Below are positions 1-7,217 of a stretch of DNA of 30,821 bases, in pieces. The stretch is taken from positions 1-30,821 of the IMG/VR virus record IMGVR_UViG_3300020451_000233. One strand, 5' to 3'. This DNA is from a virus. The notes beneath the pieces were generated by a model. The model was not told the origin of the DNA, ran no database searches, and saw nothing but the letters and a program-made list of their open reading frames with translations. How positions within the stretch are numbered: position 1 is the stretch's first letter; each line of letters starts with the position of its first letter. The translations under genes were made by a program, and so were the position numbers.

Positions 1-191
1 CTTAATTCTTTTACAAAGAACTCCAACTTATCAATCATAGAAATTAAGTCTTTATCTGTAATATATCTACTTCGTTCCTTTAACTTATCATACTCTTTGA
101 TTGATATTTGCACCATAGGTGAAAGGTCTCTTCTACCTTCGTTTTCCATAGTTGCATCAAGTCCTCTTTGTTTTTCGTCTGAGTCCGTCAT
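1..191 (-). CDS. Hypothetical protein, N-terminal part (cut by window edge)
   Basis: An open frame starts at the ATG at 189-191 and runs off the left edge, giving 63 codons. It begins MTDSDEKQRGLDATMENEG and is rich in charged residues. The later part (VQISIKEYDKLKERS) looks helical and could form a coiled coil. It follows the 200-580 gene after a gap of only 8 bases, as expected for the last visible gene of the same transcript. I do not recognise a family and no function can be given from this fragment. Confidence 0.7.
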   Translation of the reverse strand, partial: MTDSDEKQRGLDATMENEGRRDLSPMVQISIKEYDKLKERSRYITDKDLISMIDKLEFFVKEL

Positions 192-199
192 TTTGTCTC

Positions 200-580
200 C
201 TAACTTATTTCCGATTTGTCTTTGCCCAAATCTTTAACATTAATATAACCTGCGCCTCTGTCTGTGTCCATGCCTTCTTCTTGCAATATATTTCTTGCAA
301 TAGTTTTAAACCAGCCATCTACTATCTGTTCATTTGTTTCGCCTTTATAGCCTGCGTCCAATAGTTTCTCAATAAATTCATTGTTCCAATCTAATTCAAA
401 GAAACCATTTCTTATATTGTCTTCATTTATCTTGGTGTCTAGTACAGCCACCCAAGCCTCGCCTGATTTTGTTGCCTCTTCTTTTTCTTTCATAAGTGCT
501 TCAAGTCTTTTGTCCTTTTCTGTCTTAGGAGCATCATCTTTCTTCTTGAATACATCTTTTACTTTTTTTATTACATCCAT
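200..580 (-). CDS. Conserved T4-like phage hypothetical protein, acidic/charged
   Basis: I start this 126-residue protein at the ATG at 578-580 (MDVIKKVKDVF), because GGGGAA lies six bases upstream. A longer frame from a TTG at 604 would run into queE. The N-terminal 40 residues are highly charged and helical. The body (VLDTKINEDNIRNGFFELDW, then a conserved-looking GYINVKDLG end) resembles a protein I remember from T4-like cyanophages with no known function. That recollection is not checked. It follows queE with a gap of one base and is probably cotranscribed with folE and queE. Confidence 0.8.
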   Translation of the reverse strand: MDVIKKVKDVFKKKDDAPKTEKDKRLEALMKEKEEATKSGEAWVAVLDTKINEDNIRNGFFELDWNNEFIEKLLDAGYKGETNEQIVDGWFKTIARNILQEEGMDTDRGAGYINVKDLGKDKSEIS

Positions 581-581
581 T

Positions 582-1481
582 TTAAGTTCCCCATTTATTT
601 CCAAATATATCTACTTGCAGTCTTGGAGTATAACGCCATCCTCTTTCCATTGCTAGTCTGGCTACCCCTTGAGTGTTTAGATTATACATTTCCGATCTGC
701 CGCCTAAAGGCATACAATATACCGGAACATTAATTCCAACATCTGAATATTCTTTTACTGCCTTGCCTACTTCATCAACGTCAGTTGAGTCAGCAACAAC
801 AAATTTAAAATATCCATCACTGTTTGGAATATCAAAGTATGACCTTGCAATATCTGGTTTGATCGCAGTCTCCCACGGTTCTCCTGATACTGAAAGTTTC
901 GGAGAACAACTCCATGTCACTTTGAATTTTGTTTGTCTACGCAAATAGTCTTCGAAATCTTTGTGCAACGGTTGTGTTGTATTAGTTTCAAATGTCACGT
1001 TTTTCAAATCTTGCATTCTTGGATGCTCAAATAATTCTACATAGAATCTTTGCCAACCTAACAAAGGCTCTCCACCTGTTAATATAAAGTGTATGTCTTG
1101 TCCATTATCCATTGTCCACTTGCCTTGTGGAGTAAGTCCTAAAACATAATCAACAACTTCATCAATTGTGTGATCTTTCATATACTTTTTAAATTCAGGA
1201 TAGATACTTGCATAAGTGTCGCAACCAGTGTGAACTATTGGAAGTTCTTCGAAAGTATCAACTTTATCAAGCACACCATCATCTAATAATTGTTTTACTT
1301 CAGGATTGTACTTGATCCCTTGTTTTAATTTTTCTGCTCTGTTTGGATATCTTTCTATACCAAAGTTCATGCATCTAAAATTACATCCGAACGTTCTTAA
1401 AAATACTGAAGGGACACCTACAAATTTCCCTTCTCCTTGTACGGAGTAAAATGCTTCACTGTATCTTAATCTACTACTCAA
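582..1481 (-). CDS. queE: QueE-like radical SAM enzyme, 7-carboxy-7-deazaguanine synthase
   Basis: QueE turns 6-carboxytetrahydropterin into 7-carboxy-7-deazaguanine using S-adenosylmethionine and a 4Fe-4S cluster. The 299-residue protein has the family opening (SEAFYSVQGEG, residues 8-18), Cys33 and Cys37 in GCNFRC, and TGGEPL at 135-140 for SAM binding. The third cluster cysteine is not in the usual place after Cys37. The best candidate is Cys87 in TGCDT, which carries the canonical CDT sequence about 50 residues later. I recall other phage QueE proteins with this split arrangement. The start is a TTG at 1479-1481 that overlaps the folE stop (TTGA), with AAAGGT eight bases upstream. It works with FolE directly upstream and the QueD-like gene at 6778. 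Confidence 0.88.
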   Translation of the reverse strand: MSSRLRYSEAFYSVQGEGKFVGVPSVFLRTFGCNFRCMNFGIERYPNRAEKLKQGIKYNPEVKQLLDDGVLDKVDTFEELPIVHTGCDTYASIYPEFKKYMKDHTIDEVVDYVLGLTPQGKWTMDNGQDIHFILTGGEPLLGWQRFYVELFEHPRMQDLKNVTFETNTTQPLHKDFEDYLRRQTKFKVTWSCSPKLSVSGEPWETAIKPDIARSYFDIPNSDGYFKFVVADSTDVDEVGKAVKEYSDVGINVPVYCMPLGGRSEMYNLNTQGVARLAMERGWRYTPRLQVDIFGNKWGT

Positions 1482-2155
1482 TTGTTGTGACCTTTCATAC
1501 TTAAACAGATATCATAAAACTCTTTCTTCAATGGAGCGTGTGTGTCAAATGCACCAAGCAATATCGCAGTTGTCATATCTGATTCATGTTCTCTTACACC
1601 TCTCTGTGTCATGCAATGATGTTCTGCTTTTATCAATACAGCCACGTTAGGAGTTTTTGCATATTTCTGTAATGCTTCTGCAATCTGTGTTGTCATCTCT
1701 TCTTGTATCTGTGGACGTTCTGCAATATGATGAACTATTCTATTAAATTTAGAAAGTCCTATTACTTCCTTCTCAGGCAATACACCAACCCAACATTTTC
1801 CTACAATGTTCTGAAAATGGTGAGCACACGTAGACTTAACACTAATCGGACCGCTAGTGTATAAACTTCTATATCCCATATTAGGAAAAGAAGTCACCTT
1901 AGGTGGACTTACAAATCTCCCTGCAAATATTTCATTGATATACATCTTTGCCACACGTCTTGCAGTTTCTTTTGTGTTGTGATCATTTTCAGTATCAATC
2001 ACTAGAGCATCTAGCACGTCTGAAAACGATTCCTCAACTTCCTTTTGCAAATTAACAAGATCGTCGCCTTCTAAAAAATCAGCAATGTTGTCATTGCTGT
2101 GAAATCGTATGCCTTTGTCTTTAAGCCTTTGCCTAATCTTCTCTGATGTTTTCAT
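1478..2155 (-). CDS. folE: GTP cyclohydrolase I
   Basis: FolE converts GTP to 7,8-dihydroneopterin triphosphate, the first step of both folate and deazaguanine synthesis. The 225-residue protein has the family zinc ligands Cys110, His113 and Cys181 and the catalytic histidines 112 and 179, which happen to carry the same numbers as in E. coli FolE. The motifs are CAHHF at 110-114, GLSKFNRIV at 133-141, and EHHCMTQRGVRE at 178-189. The ATG overlaps the stop of the upstream 70-residue gene (TAATG). Its neighbours queE and the distant queD-like gene argue for deazaguanine synthesis rather than folate supply. Confidence 0.95.
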   Translation of the reverse strand: MKTSEKIRQRLKDKGIRFHSNDNIADFLEGDDLVNLQKEVEESFSDVLDALVIDTENDHNTKETARRVAKMYINEIFAGRFVSPPKVTSFPNMGYRSLYTSGPISVKSTCAHHFQNIVGKCWVGVLPEKEVIGLSKFNRIVHHIAERPQIQEEMTTQIAEALQKYAKTPNVAVLIKAEHHCMTQRGVREHESDMTTAILLGAFDTHAPLKKEFYDICLSMKGHNN

Positions 2156-2367
2156 TAATCCCTCTTAATATATTTTTCTAACACTTCAATCTCATCATGA
2201 TATTGTGCAATAACAGTTAACTCTTTTTCTATTGCTTCTAATATATCAGGATGTTCACCAACGCCGACTGCTTTCTCCATGTAGATCTCAACATTCGCCG
2301 CGTGTTTCTTGATATGACCTTTGGCGTGTTCTATCAAAGCGTCATAAATCATTTTCCTACTTGACAT
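2155..2367 (-). CDS. Conserved small hypothetical protein upstream of folE
   Basis: A 70-residue helical protein (MSSRKMIYDALIEHAKGHI at the start, ending EVLEKYIKRD). The ATG has a good ribosome binding site, AGGAG six bases upstream, and sits about 20 bases below a sigma70-like promoter. It is the first gene of the folE-queE operon and overlaps folE by one base. It contains several histidines and a GVGEHPDILEAIEKEL segment that I remember from cyanophage proteins of unknown function. No catalytic motif is visible. Confidence 0.8.
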   Translation of the reverse strand: MSSRKMIYDALIEHAKGHIKKHAANVEIYMEKAVGVGEHPDILEAIEKELTVIAQYHDEIEVLEKYIKRD

Positions 2368-2385
2368 AGTTTTCTCCTTTTTATT

Positions 2386-2414
2386 ATATTAACAAATTTT
2401 ATCCAATTTGTCAA
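2386..2414 (-). promoter_or_regulatory. Sigma70-like early promoter of the folE-queE operon
   Basis: On the minus strand TTGACA (2409-2414) is followed after 17 bases by TAATAT (2386-2391), preceded by TGT that gives an extended -10. Transcription would start near 2379, just before the AGGAG of the 2155-2367 gene. The promoter overlaps the last codons of the SGNH gene at 2389. Confidence 0.65.
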
Positions 2415-2991
2415 TGATTTGATTGTAAACAATTTGGTTTCCTTCATCCGAATAATGGTTAACCTTGCCTTTGTATTTGGGCCAAGTTGAGGATAAATTT
2501 AAAACGTTATCTTCTTTGGCATAAAAATTTGATATTTCAAAATGATCTACTGCCAAATATGGTATATTAATAAATTTCTTTATTTCTGCTCTTATCATAT
2601 TGTAGATGTCAATTGCATACTCGTCATCATAATGATGATGGAACCAATTTTTGGCAGTACGCAATCTGGGGTTGAACCAATCAAATTTATCCATGATGTC
2701 TGTGTAGATTAGATCACAGTCTTTATGCAATCCTTCTTTGTGTACAGGATGTTCTGTGGTGTGTATTCTGCTTGGACTTGTATGGCACACTATCACGCAA
2801 TCATAATTGTTTACCCAATATGCATCTCTGGCACTTAGGTCCCAAAGTTGTTTTAATATTTTGTATTCACCAACACCAGCCTGTGCTATGTTGTTCACTC
2901 CATGTTGTTGTGCCAACATCAAGGGCCAACCTTCACCATTGGGCCATTCGCAACCAAAACTGTCTCCTGCTAATACTATTCTTTTAGCCAT
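2389..2991 (-). CDS. SGNH/GDSL-like hydrolase
   Basis: A 200-residue protein with the block I motif of SGNH hydrolases, GDSF at residues 9-12 after a beta strand (RIVLAG). A later GVGEY (39-43) could be block II and the C-terminal NHYSDEGN (178-185) supplies the usual late histidine. The GxND block is replaced by a CHTSPSR segment near 69-75. The family cleaves esters on sugars, lipids or glycans, but the substrate cannot be read here. It overlaps the next SGNH-like gene upstream by 16 bases. There is no signal peptide, so it acts in the cytoplasm or on the virion. Confidence 0.7.
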   Translation of the reverse strand: MAKRIVLAGDSFGCEWPNGEGWPLMLAQQHGVNNIAQAGVGEYKILKQLWDLSARDAYWVNNYDCVIVCHTSPSRIHTTEHPVHKEGLHKDCDLIYTDIMDKFDWFNPRLRTAKNWFHHHYDDEYAIDIYNMIRAEIKKFINIPYLAVDHFEISNFYAKEDNVLNLSSTWPKYKGKVNHYSDEGNQIVYNQIIDKLDKIC

Positions 2992-3791
2992 GACAGATAC
3001 TCCTTTGCAACCACATCGTGATATTGTTTATTGAAATGTTCATTGTCTTCTAAGAAATAATCTTCTGCTTTAAGTCCTAATGTATTTAGATGGTCTTCCA
3101 CACTCTTCTCCGCTCTCTTCAGTGTTTTAATTTTACCAAAATATTCGAAGTTGTTGGGCCATATGCCTCTACTTCTAAAATTGAATACATACAACTTGGC
3201 GTTGTTCTCTGCACAAATATTGTCCCAAGCATATGCGTTCAACAAAAATTCTCTCTTCTCTAATGTTGTATTACATTCATTAAAAAGTTTTACCTGCATA
3301 TAGGAATCTTTTCTAAGATCAGGCTCTACCAAGCCTCCTTCATTTGTAAATTTAAAACCTTTTGCGTCTTGATAATCTTGTGCTGTAGGTTTAGTCAATA
3401 TTTGCACTGTGTCACCAGCAATAGGTTGATCAGAAAACTTTCTAATCATTTCATTTGATTGTGGATGTTCTATTGTAAAATGATCTACTGGCTCTGCTTC
3501 TTGCTTTAGTTTGCCATCAAAACTTAAAACCATTCTGTTCAAAGGAGCCAGACATAAGAATACTTCATCTATGTCATTGTATTTTTCAAATGATGTCTTT
3601 AACCAATTTGTGTAAAGACTGTTTACTGCTCCTGGTTGTGCATATATCACGACAGGCTTATTGTGTATCTTGGAATATGTTTCGCAATAGTTGTTGTCAT
3701 TCCAGAAAGAATAACTGCCTGGACCAACCTTACCTTCTATAGTTTGATATCCGACTGTATGACTATCACCAATGAAAAGTGTTCTACTCAT
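2976..3791 (-). CDS. Second SGNH-like protein
   Basis: I start this 271-residue protein at the ATG at 3789-3791 (MSRTLFIGDSHTVGY). This puts GDSH at residues 8-11, where SGNH block I belongs, and GGGG lies upstream, although at a long 12-base spacing. A start at 3824 would add 11 residues with poor initiation signals. The C-terminal LEDNEHFNKQYHDVV places a histidine where the catalytic Asp-x-x-His is expected. It is only loosely similar to the neighbour at 2389, so the pair may be an old duplication. Substrate unknown. The tandem position suggests both act on the same polymer or ester. Confidence 0.65.
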   Translation of the reverse strand: MSRTLFIGDSHTVGYQTIEGKVGPGSYSFWNDNNYCETYSKIHNKPVVIYAQPGAVNSLYTNWLKTSFEKYNDIDEVFLCLAPLNRMVLSFDGKLKQEAEPVDHFTIEHPQSNEMIRKFSDQPIAGDTVQILTKPTAQDYQDAKGFKFTNEGGLVEPDLRKDSYMQVKLFNECNTTLEKREFLLNAYAWDNICAENNAKLYVFNFRSRGIWPNNFEYFGKIKTLKRAEKSVEDHLNTLGLKAEDYFLEDNEHFNKQYHDVVAKEYLSWLKE

Positions 3792-4167
3792 TTTTTGTGT
3801 AATCCCCTTTGCCTGGTATAACATTCCTTACACCGCCTTTAGGATTCTCACAATCGCCATCTTTTCTTGGAATAAGATGCACGTGTGGATACATCACTGT
3901 TTGCCCTGCGGCTTCACCAACATTCATTCCAATGTTGTAACCTTGTATTACGCCTTTTGCAACATTGTCATTACCTATCTTAATTGCAAGTTCGACACAT
4001 CTAATAATTCTTTCTTGTGTTGCTTCTTTAGGAACAATCAAACTATGACCTTCTGCTACAGGATAGCCATCGTTGTACCACACCATATCTTTAAAGTCAT
4101 ACACCACGTCAGTCCAAGGTGCTCTGCCTTCTGCTTTTGCTTGTTCTAAAGTATCAACTTTTATCAT
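3784..4167 (-). CDS. HIT family nucleotide hydrolase/transferase
   Basis: A 127-residue HIT domain protein. The family signature is clear: YNIGMNVGEAAGQTV (77-91) followed by MYPHVHLIPR (92-101). His95 and His97 match the second and third histidines of the triad motif, and His95 should be the nucleophile. The first histidine of the classic His-x-His-x-His is Tyr93 here. HIT proteins hydrolyse nucleoside phosphoramidates or dinucleotides. It is the size of a single-domain HIT protein. It sits between the phosphoribosyltransferase upstream and the SGNH gene downstream with near-zero spacing. Confidence 0.88.
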   Translation of the reverse strand: MIKVDTLEQAKAEGRAPWTDVVYDFKDMVWYNDGYPVAEGHSLIVPKEATQERIIRCVELAIKIGNDNVAKGVIQGYNIGMNVGEAAGQTVMYPHVHLIPRKDGDCENPKGGVRNVIPGKGDYTKNE

Positions 4168-4168
4168 C

Positions 4169-4621
4169 TTACCATTCCTCCCAAGGAAAAACTATCCAAC
4201 AAGGTAAAACTTCTTTATCTATTTCGTAACAATAATAGTCAAGTTTGTTAAACTTGCTAGGAGTATTGTGAATAACTGCGGCAGTTCTTACTCTATCTTC
4301 TCCACCAAAGTTCTTCTTGATATAGTTAAATGTTTCTCCTGTGTCATTTATATCATCTATAATTAATATTTTCTTTTGGAACGCATATGCTTTTTCTAAA
4401 TTGCGTAGGTCAGGTTTTGCTTTATGATCTCTCAACCTAACGTCTAATGCTTCATGAGGTATTCCTAATCTGTGACTTAGATAAACTCCCGGTATGCAAC
4501 CTCCTCTGTTGATACCCATTATTACATCAGGCTTCCAATCATCTTTCGACATCTTATCAGATATCTGCTCCAACGCATTCCTAATTTGTATCATGGTGAA
4601 GTATTGCTTGTTTACAGCCAT
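4169..4621 (-). CDS. Phosphoribosyltransferase
   Basis: A 150-residue type I phosphoribosyltransferase. The PRPP-binding motif is ILIIDDINDTGET (85-97), and GINRGGCIPG (36-45) is the usual loop near the N-terminus. The C-terminal CWIVFPWEEW resembles the end of xanthine/guanine-type enzymes. It probably salvages a purine base with PRPP, which would fit the GMP reductase and deazaguanine genes in this window, but the base specificity is not readable. The start overlaps the upstream stop as TAATG. Confidence 0.85.
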   Translation of the reverse strand: MAVNKQYFTMIQIRNALEQISDKMSKDDWKPDVIMGINRGGCIPGVYLSHRLGIPHEALDVRLRDHKAKPDLRNLEKAYAFQKKILIIDDINDTGETFNYIKKNFGGEDRVRTAAVIHNTPSKFNKLDYYCYEIDKEVLPCWIVFPWEEW

Positions 4622-4980
4622 TAAAAATTCTCCTCATCTGGATTTTTTGAAACATAATCATTATAACAAATACGCCATATATTTCTAAACTTGTCATACG
4701 CAATTTTTAAACTGGGATACTCTAGACATAACTCATCTATCTTTTGCAAAGTAGGAACACTGTCCTCAAATGGTTTAGGCATTTTGTAATCTTCAAAAGT
4801 CATGTTCTCGAAACCTTTGCCTGCATCTTGCCTCATCATTTCATTTATATCACCAGCATCACTGCTATCATAACTGACGGTCATATTTTCATAAGCAGGT
4901 GCCCAACTTCCTGCAAATGTATCTCCTTGTACGGTGTAAGTTACTTCAGGACTTTCGGAATCTTTCTTTTCCTTGTCCAT
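4621..4980 (-). CDS. Hypothetical protein, acidic
   Basis: A 119-residue acidic protein. The N-terminal half is low in hydrophobic residues and probably disordered (MDKEKKDSESPEVTY onward). The C-terminal part (YPSLKIAYDKFRNIWRICYN) looks like one folded amphipathic helix pair. It is linked to both neighbours by TAATG overlaps, so translation is probably coupled with clpP upstream and the phosphoribosyltransferase downstream. I do not recognise a family. Confidence 0.8.
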   Translation of the reverse strand: MDKEKKDSESPEVTYTVQGDTFAGSWAPAYENMTVSYDSSDAGDINEMMRQDAGKGFENMTFEDYKMPKPFEDSVPTLQKIDELCLEYPSLKIAYDKFRNIWRICYNDYVSKNPDEENF

Positions 4981-5543
4981 TAATACAACTCCTCAACCTT
5001 ATCAGCAATTTTAAGTTTCAATGCGTCTTTGGCATCTAACCAAACGTCCTGCGGTGGAAGTAATATTTCTCTAATTTGTTTCTCGCTCATACCAATACAT
5101 TTTTTATAGTGATTGATCATTCTTCTTGTGCTGAGTTCAAACTCTTTAACACGAGCAAATAGTTCGTGTTCTTTACCTTCACTGCCCCAACTGTATTGGT
5201 GTGATAATATTGAAGTGTTTGGAGTTAAAATTCTTTTACCTTTAGCACCTGCTATGAATAATAAGAATCCACAACTTGCAATAAGTCCAAGTCCAACAGT
5301 CTTTATAGGTATAGTACTTGCTTTCATTGTGTCTATCAGAGCAAATGCGGCGTGTACATCTCCTCCAGGTGAATTAATTATTAATGTCAACTGTGGCAAT
5401 CTATTTTCTGCAAGATTTTGATTCATAATCCATTTAATCACGTCTCTGCATGAATCTGTGTTGATATCATCCATTAGTACATATATTCCGTTGGATGCCA
5501 AATTGTTCGAAGGCGTGTTACTGCCGCTTTGTTTTTTAGCCAT
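4980..5543 (-). CDS. clpP: ClpP-like serine protease subunit
   Basis: ClpP forms the barrel-shaped peptidase that degrades proteins unfolded by a ClpA or ClpX partner. This 187-residue protein has the fold motifs in order: INSPGGDVHAAFALID (56-71), catalytic Ser90 in GLIASCGF, catalytic His115 in ILSHQY, and Asp166 in the late PPQD segment. Residues 1-18 are polar and could be a short flexible or processed N-terminus. A phage ClpA homolog is encoded at 25623-27869. It overlaps the glycosyltransferase upstream by 8 bases. A capsid-maturation role, as for ClpP-like prohead proteases, is possible, but its place among metabolic genes and the ClpA partner favour a regulatory protease. Confidence 0.88.
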   Translation of the reverse strand: MAKKQSGSNTPSNNLASNGIYVLMDDINTDSCRDVIKWIMNQNLAENRLPQLTLIINSPGGDVHAAFALIDTMKASTIPIKTVGLGLIASCGFLLFIAGAKGKRILTPNTSILSHQYSWGSEGKEHELFARVKEFELSTRRMINHYKKCIGMSEKQIREILLPPQDVWLDAKDALKLKIADKVEELY

Positions 5544-6612
5544 TTGATATTACTCCATATAGTTTAGTTCCTGAAAAAAATGAATCTTTCAATTTTTCTT
5601 TTTGTTTATAGATCAATGGAACATACTTTTTATAATTTTCCATGTAATCTTCAATTTTAGCAATTAACTTTTTCTTATTTGCCAAATAGTTTTGCCAGTC
5701 CTCAGTCCATATACTAGGATAAGCAAATTCGGGTATAGCCATTTCGCTATAACTTAATCTATCAGGAACCATCGGGATCACATCTAATAATGCTCCTTCA
5801 TACCAACTTATGCCCAATGTCTCTTGCAAGTTTGCACTGAATATAAGTTTTGCACTACCTAATAAATTATGATATTCATTTTTAGTTAAAGGCTTTTCTT
5901 GACACGTCACAAAATTATATTGTGGCATCGCCTGTTTTAAATCATTGAATATTGCTGGTTGTTTCTCAGGAGCCAGTCTGTGTGGAAATAATATTGTGTT
6001 AGTCTTCTCCATGTCTTTGTATAAACTTAATGTTGGATCCATATATTCCATAGGCCAACCTACTCTAGATATTTTTTCTTTTGGTCCAGGATTTAAACCT
6101 AAATATTTTCCTGTTTCTTTAAATGTTTCTGTAAACATATCAATATGGAAACTTGTTGCAAAGAAATTGTGATCGAATACATCAAACATTGCACGTTCAG
6201 TATTTCTAACCCAGTCTGCATCACCAATCAATCTTCCCAAAAAGTCTTGTGGATCATATGATCCGGCGTGCCACATACCACCTATTTTAATTTTAACTTT
6301 TAACAGTTCAGCCATGTATTTTAATTGTAATACTGTTGGATTCCATGCGTCTGTGTATAAGAAGTAATCACCATTTTTAATTTTACCATCACAAAACATT
6401 TTTCCTATTTTTTCCATCTGTGCTGATTTATAGACGTTAGTTCCACCAAAGTTCAAGAATGCACCAGGAGTAGTTGCCTGCGGAGTGTCGCCTCCACTTA
6501 TTGTGACCACTGCTTGATTAGATGCACGTTGGAGTTGTTTAGGAAGATGTTCCTTCCACTCTTTTGTGTATCTTGTATCTACTGCTTCTAAATCAACTAT
6601 GTATATTGTCAT
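5536..6612 (-). CDS. GT-B type glycosyltransferase
   Basis: A 358-residue protein with the signs of a GT-B (GT4-like) glycosyltransferase. HRLAPEKQP (211-219) looks like the start of the C-terminal nucleotide-sugar domain, and SANLQETLGISWYEGALLD (259-277) is the family donor-binding region with its paired glutamates. The N-terminal domain (1-200) is the acceptor half. Acceptor and sugar are unknown. Neighbouring oxidoreductases may prepare the sugar, and possible acceptors are modified DNA or the host surface glycan. There is no membrane segment. Confidence 0.75.
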   Translation of the reverse strand: MTIYIVDLEAVDTRYTKEWKEHLPKQLQRASNQAVVTISGGDTPQATTPGAFLNFGGTNVYKSAQMEKIGKMFCDGKIKNGDYFLYTDAWNPTVLQLKYMAELLKVKIKIGGMWHAGSYDPQDFLGRLIGDADWVRNTERAMFDVFDHNFFATSFHIDMFTETFKETGKYLGLNPGPKEKISRVGWPMEYMDPTLSLYKDMEKTNTILFPHRLAPEKQPAIFNDLKQAMPQYNFVTCQEKPLTKNEYHNLLGSAKLIFSANLQETLGISWYEGALLDVIPMVPDRLSYSEMAIPEFAYPSIWTEDWQNYLANKKKLIAKIEDYMENYKKYVPLIYKQKEKLKDSFFSGTKLYGVISNG

Positions 6613-6776
6613 TTGTCTTCGTGATATCCTAATACTGCTAAACCTATGAAAAAGAAAGAGCCATACAAATACATATCGCTCACAAATTCATCTCCACCGT
6701 ATAGACCAGGCATTGGCATATACCATGCAAAGCCTACGAGCATGAGAAGTCCTATTGTTCCAAATAGCACCCACAT
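6609..6776 (-). CDS. Small membrane protein, two transmembrane segments
   Basis: I start this 55-residue protein at the ATG at 6774-6776, since AGAGGT lies five bases upstream and directly follows the QueD-like coding end. A start at 6842 would overlap that gene by 65 bases. Residues 1-20 are a hydrophobic segment that begins at the N-terminus, and a second segment lies near 36-50 (LYGSFFFIGLAVLGY). The loop between carries GGDEF by chance in too short a protein to be a cyclase. The function is unknown. Confidence 0.7.
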   Translation of the reverse strand: MWVLFGTIGLLMLVGFAWYMPMPGLYGGDEFVSDMYLYGSFFFIGLAVLGYHEDK

Positions 6777-6777
6777 A

Positions 6778-7182
6778 CTAAACCTCTGATGTAACTTCTT
6801 CTTTATGATAGATTGCGTAACTTCCGTTTTCTCCATCTTCACTCACTTCTATTTCAATATCTCTGTTAGGATATTTTTTGTTTATTTCAGCATATAAATC
6901 ATCGCTGATCATTTCACAAGATTTAAAGTTTAACTGCAACGTGTTCTCTGTGTACATTTTCTCTAACCATCTCTTGAATTGAATAAACTCGATATCTCTA
7001 TCATCATGGAATACTTCTATTCCTACTTTGAAATGAAAGATGTGTCTATGAACATAACCTAAGAATGAAACATCATATTCATCACCTGTTGCTAATTTTG
7101 GATCATCCAAAGCCGCAGGATATTTGTGAAGTCCTTCTTTTCTAAAAGTTACCCATATAAGTTTTTTAATGTTTTTATTCAT
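6778..7182 (-). CDS. queD: QueD/6-pyruvoyltetrahydropterin synthase-like protein
   Basis: QueD makes 6-carboxytetrahydropterin from dihydroneopterin triphosphate, between FolE and QueE. This 134-residue protein is a distant match in the right size range. His19 in KEGLHKYPAA fits the first zinc histidine, HRH at 45-47 fits the His-x-His pair, RDIEFIQFKRWL resembles the family's MVIDFxDLK region, and SEDGENGSYA (114-123) fits the late catalytic Glu stretch. An extra His50 makes an unusual His-x-His-x-x-His. The call rests partly on FolE and QueE being present. The start ATG lies six bases after a -10 box with no ribosome binding site, so a leaderless mRNA is likely. Confidence 0.6.
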   Translation of the reverse strand: MNKNIKKLIWVTFRKEGLHKYPAALDDPKLATGDEYDVSFLGYVHRHIFHFKVGIEVFHDDRDIEFIQFKRWLEKMYTENTLQLNFKSCEMISDDLYAEINKKYPNRDIEIEVSEDGENGSYAIYHKEEVTSEV

Positions 7183-7188
7183 ATTTTA

Positions 7189-7217
7189 AGTATAGCATTT
7201 TTACTCTTCATTGTCAA
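7189..7217 (-). promoter_or_regulatory. Sigma70-like promoter placed for a leaderless queD mRNA
   Basis: On the minus strand TTGACA (7212-7217) is followed after 17 bases by TATACT (7189-7194). Exactly six bases (TAAAAT) separate it from the queD ATG at 7180-7182, so the expected start site is at or next to the A of the ATG. Confidence 0.75.

Noticed and set aside
152-364. Plus-strand open frames, here and throughout the window
   Set aside because: All plus-strand frames lie opposite well-supported minus-strand genes, lack ribosome binding sites and have the odd, Cys/Phe/Ser-rich composition of antisense reading. I see no plus-strand gene.
3792-3824. Longer start for the second SGNH-like gene
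   Set aside because: The ATG at 3824 has no spaced ribosome binding site, and the SGNH block I sits at the right place only from 3791.
4664-4669. TATAAT with an extended -10 (TGTTATAAT) inside the 4621 gene
   Set aside because: No -35 box lies 16-18 bases upstream, and the bases encode the Cys-Tyr-Asn of the protein. Too weak to call.
5389-5394. TTGACA inside clpP
   Set aside because: No -10 box at the right distance.
6777-6842. Longer start for the two-segment membrane protein
   Set aside because: It would overlap the QueD-like gene by 65 bases, while AGAGGT lies ideally before the ATG at 6776.
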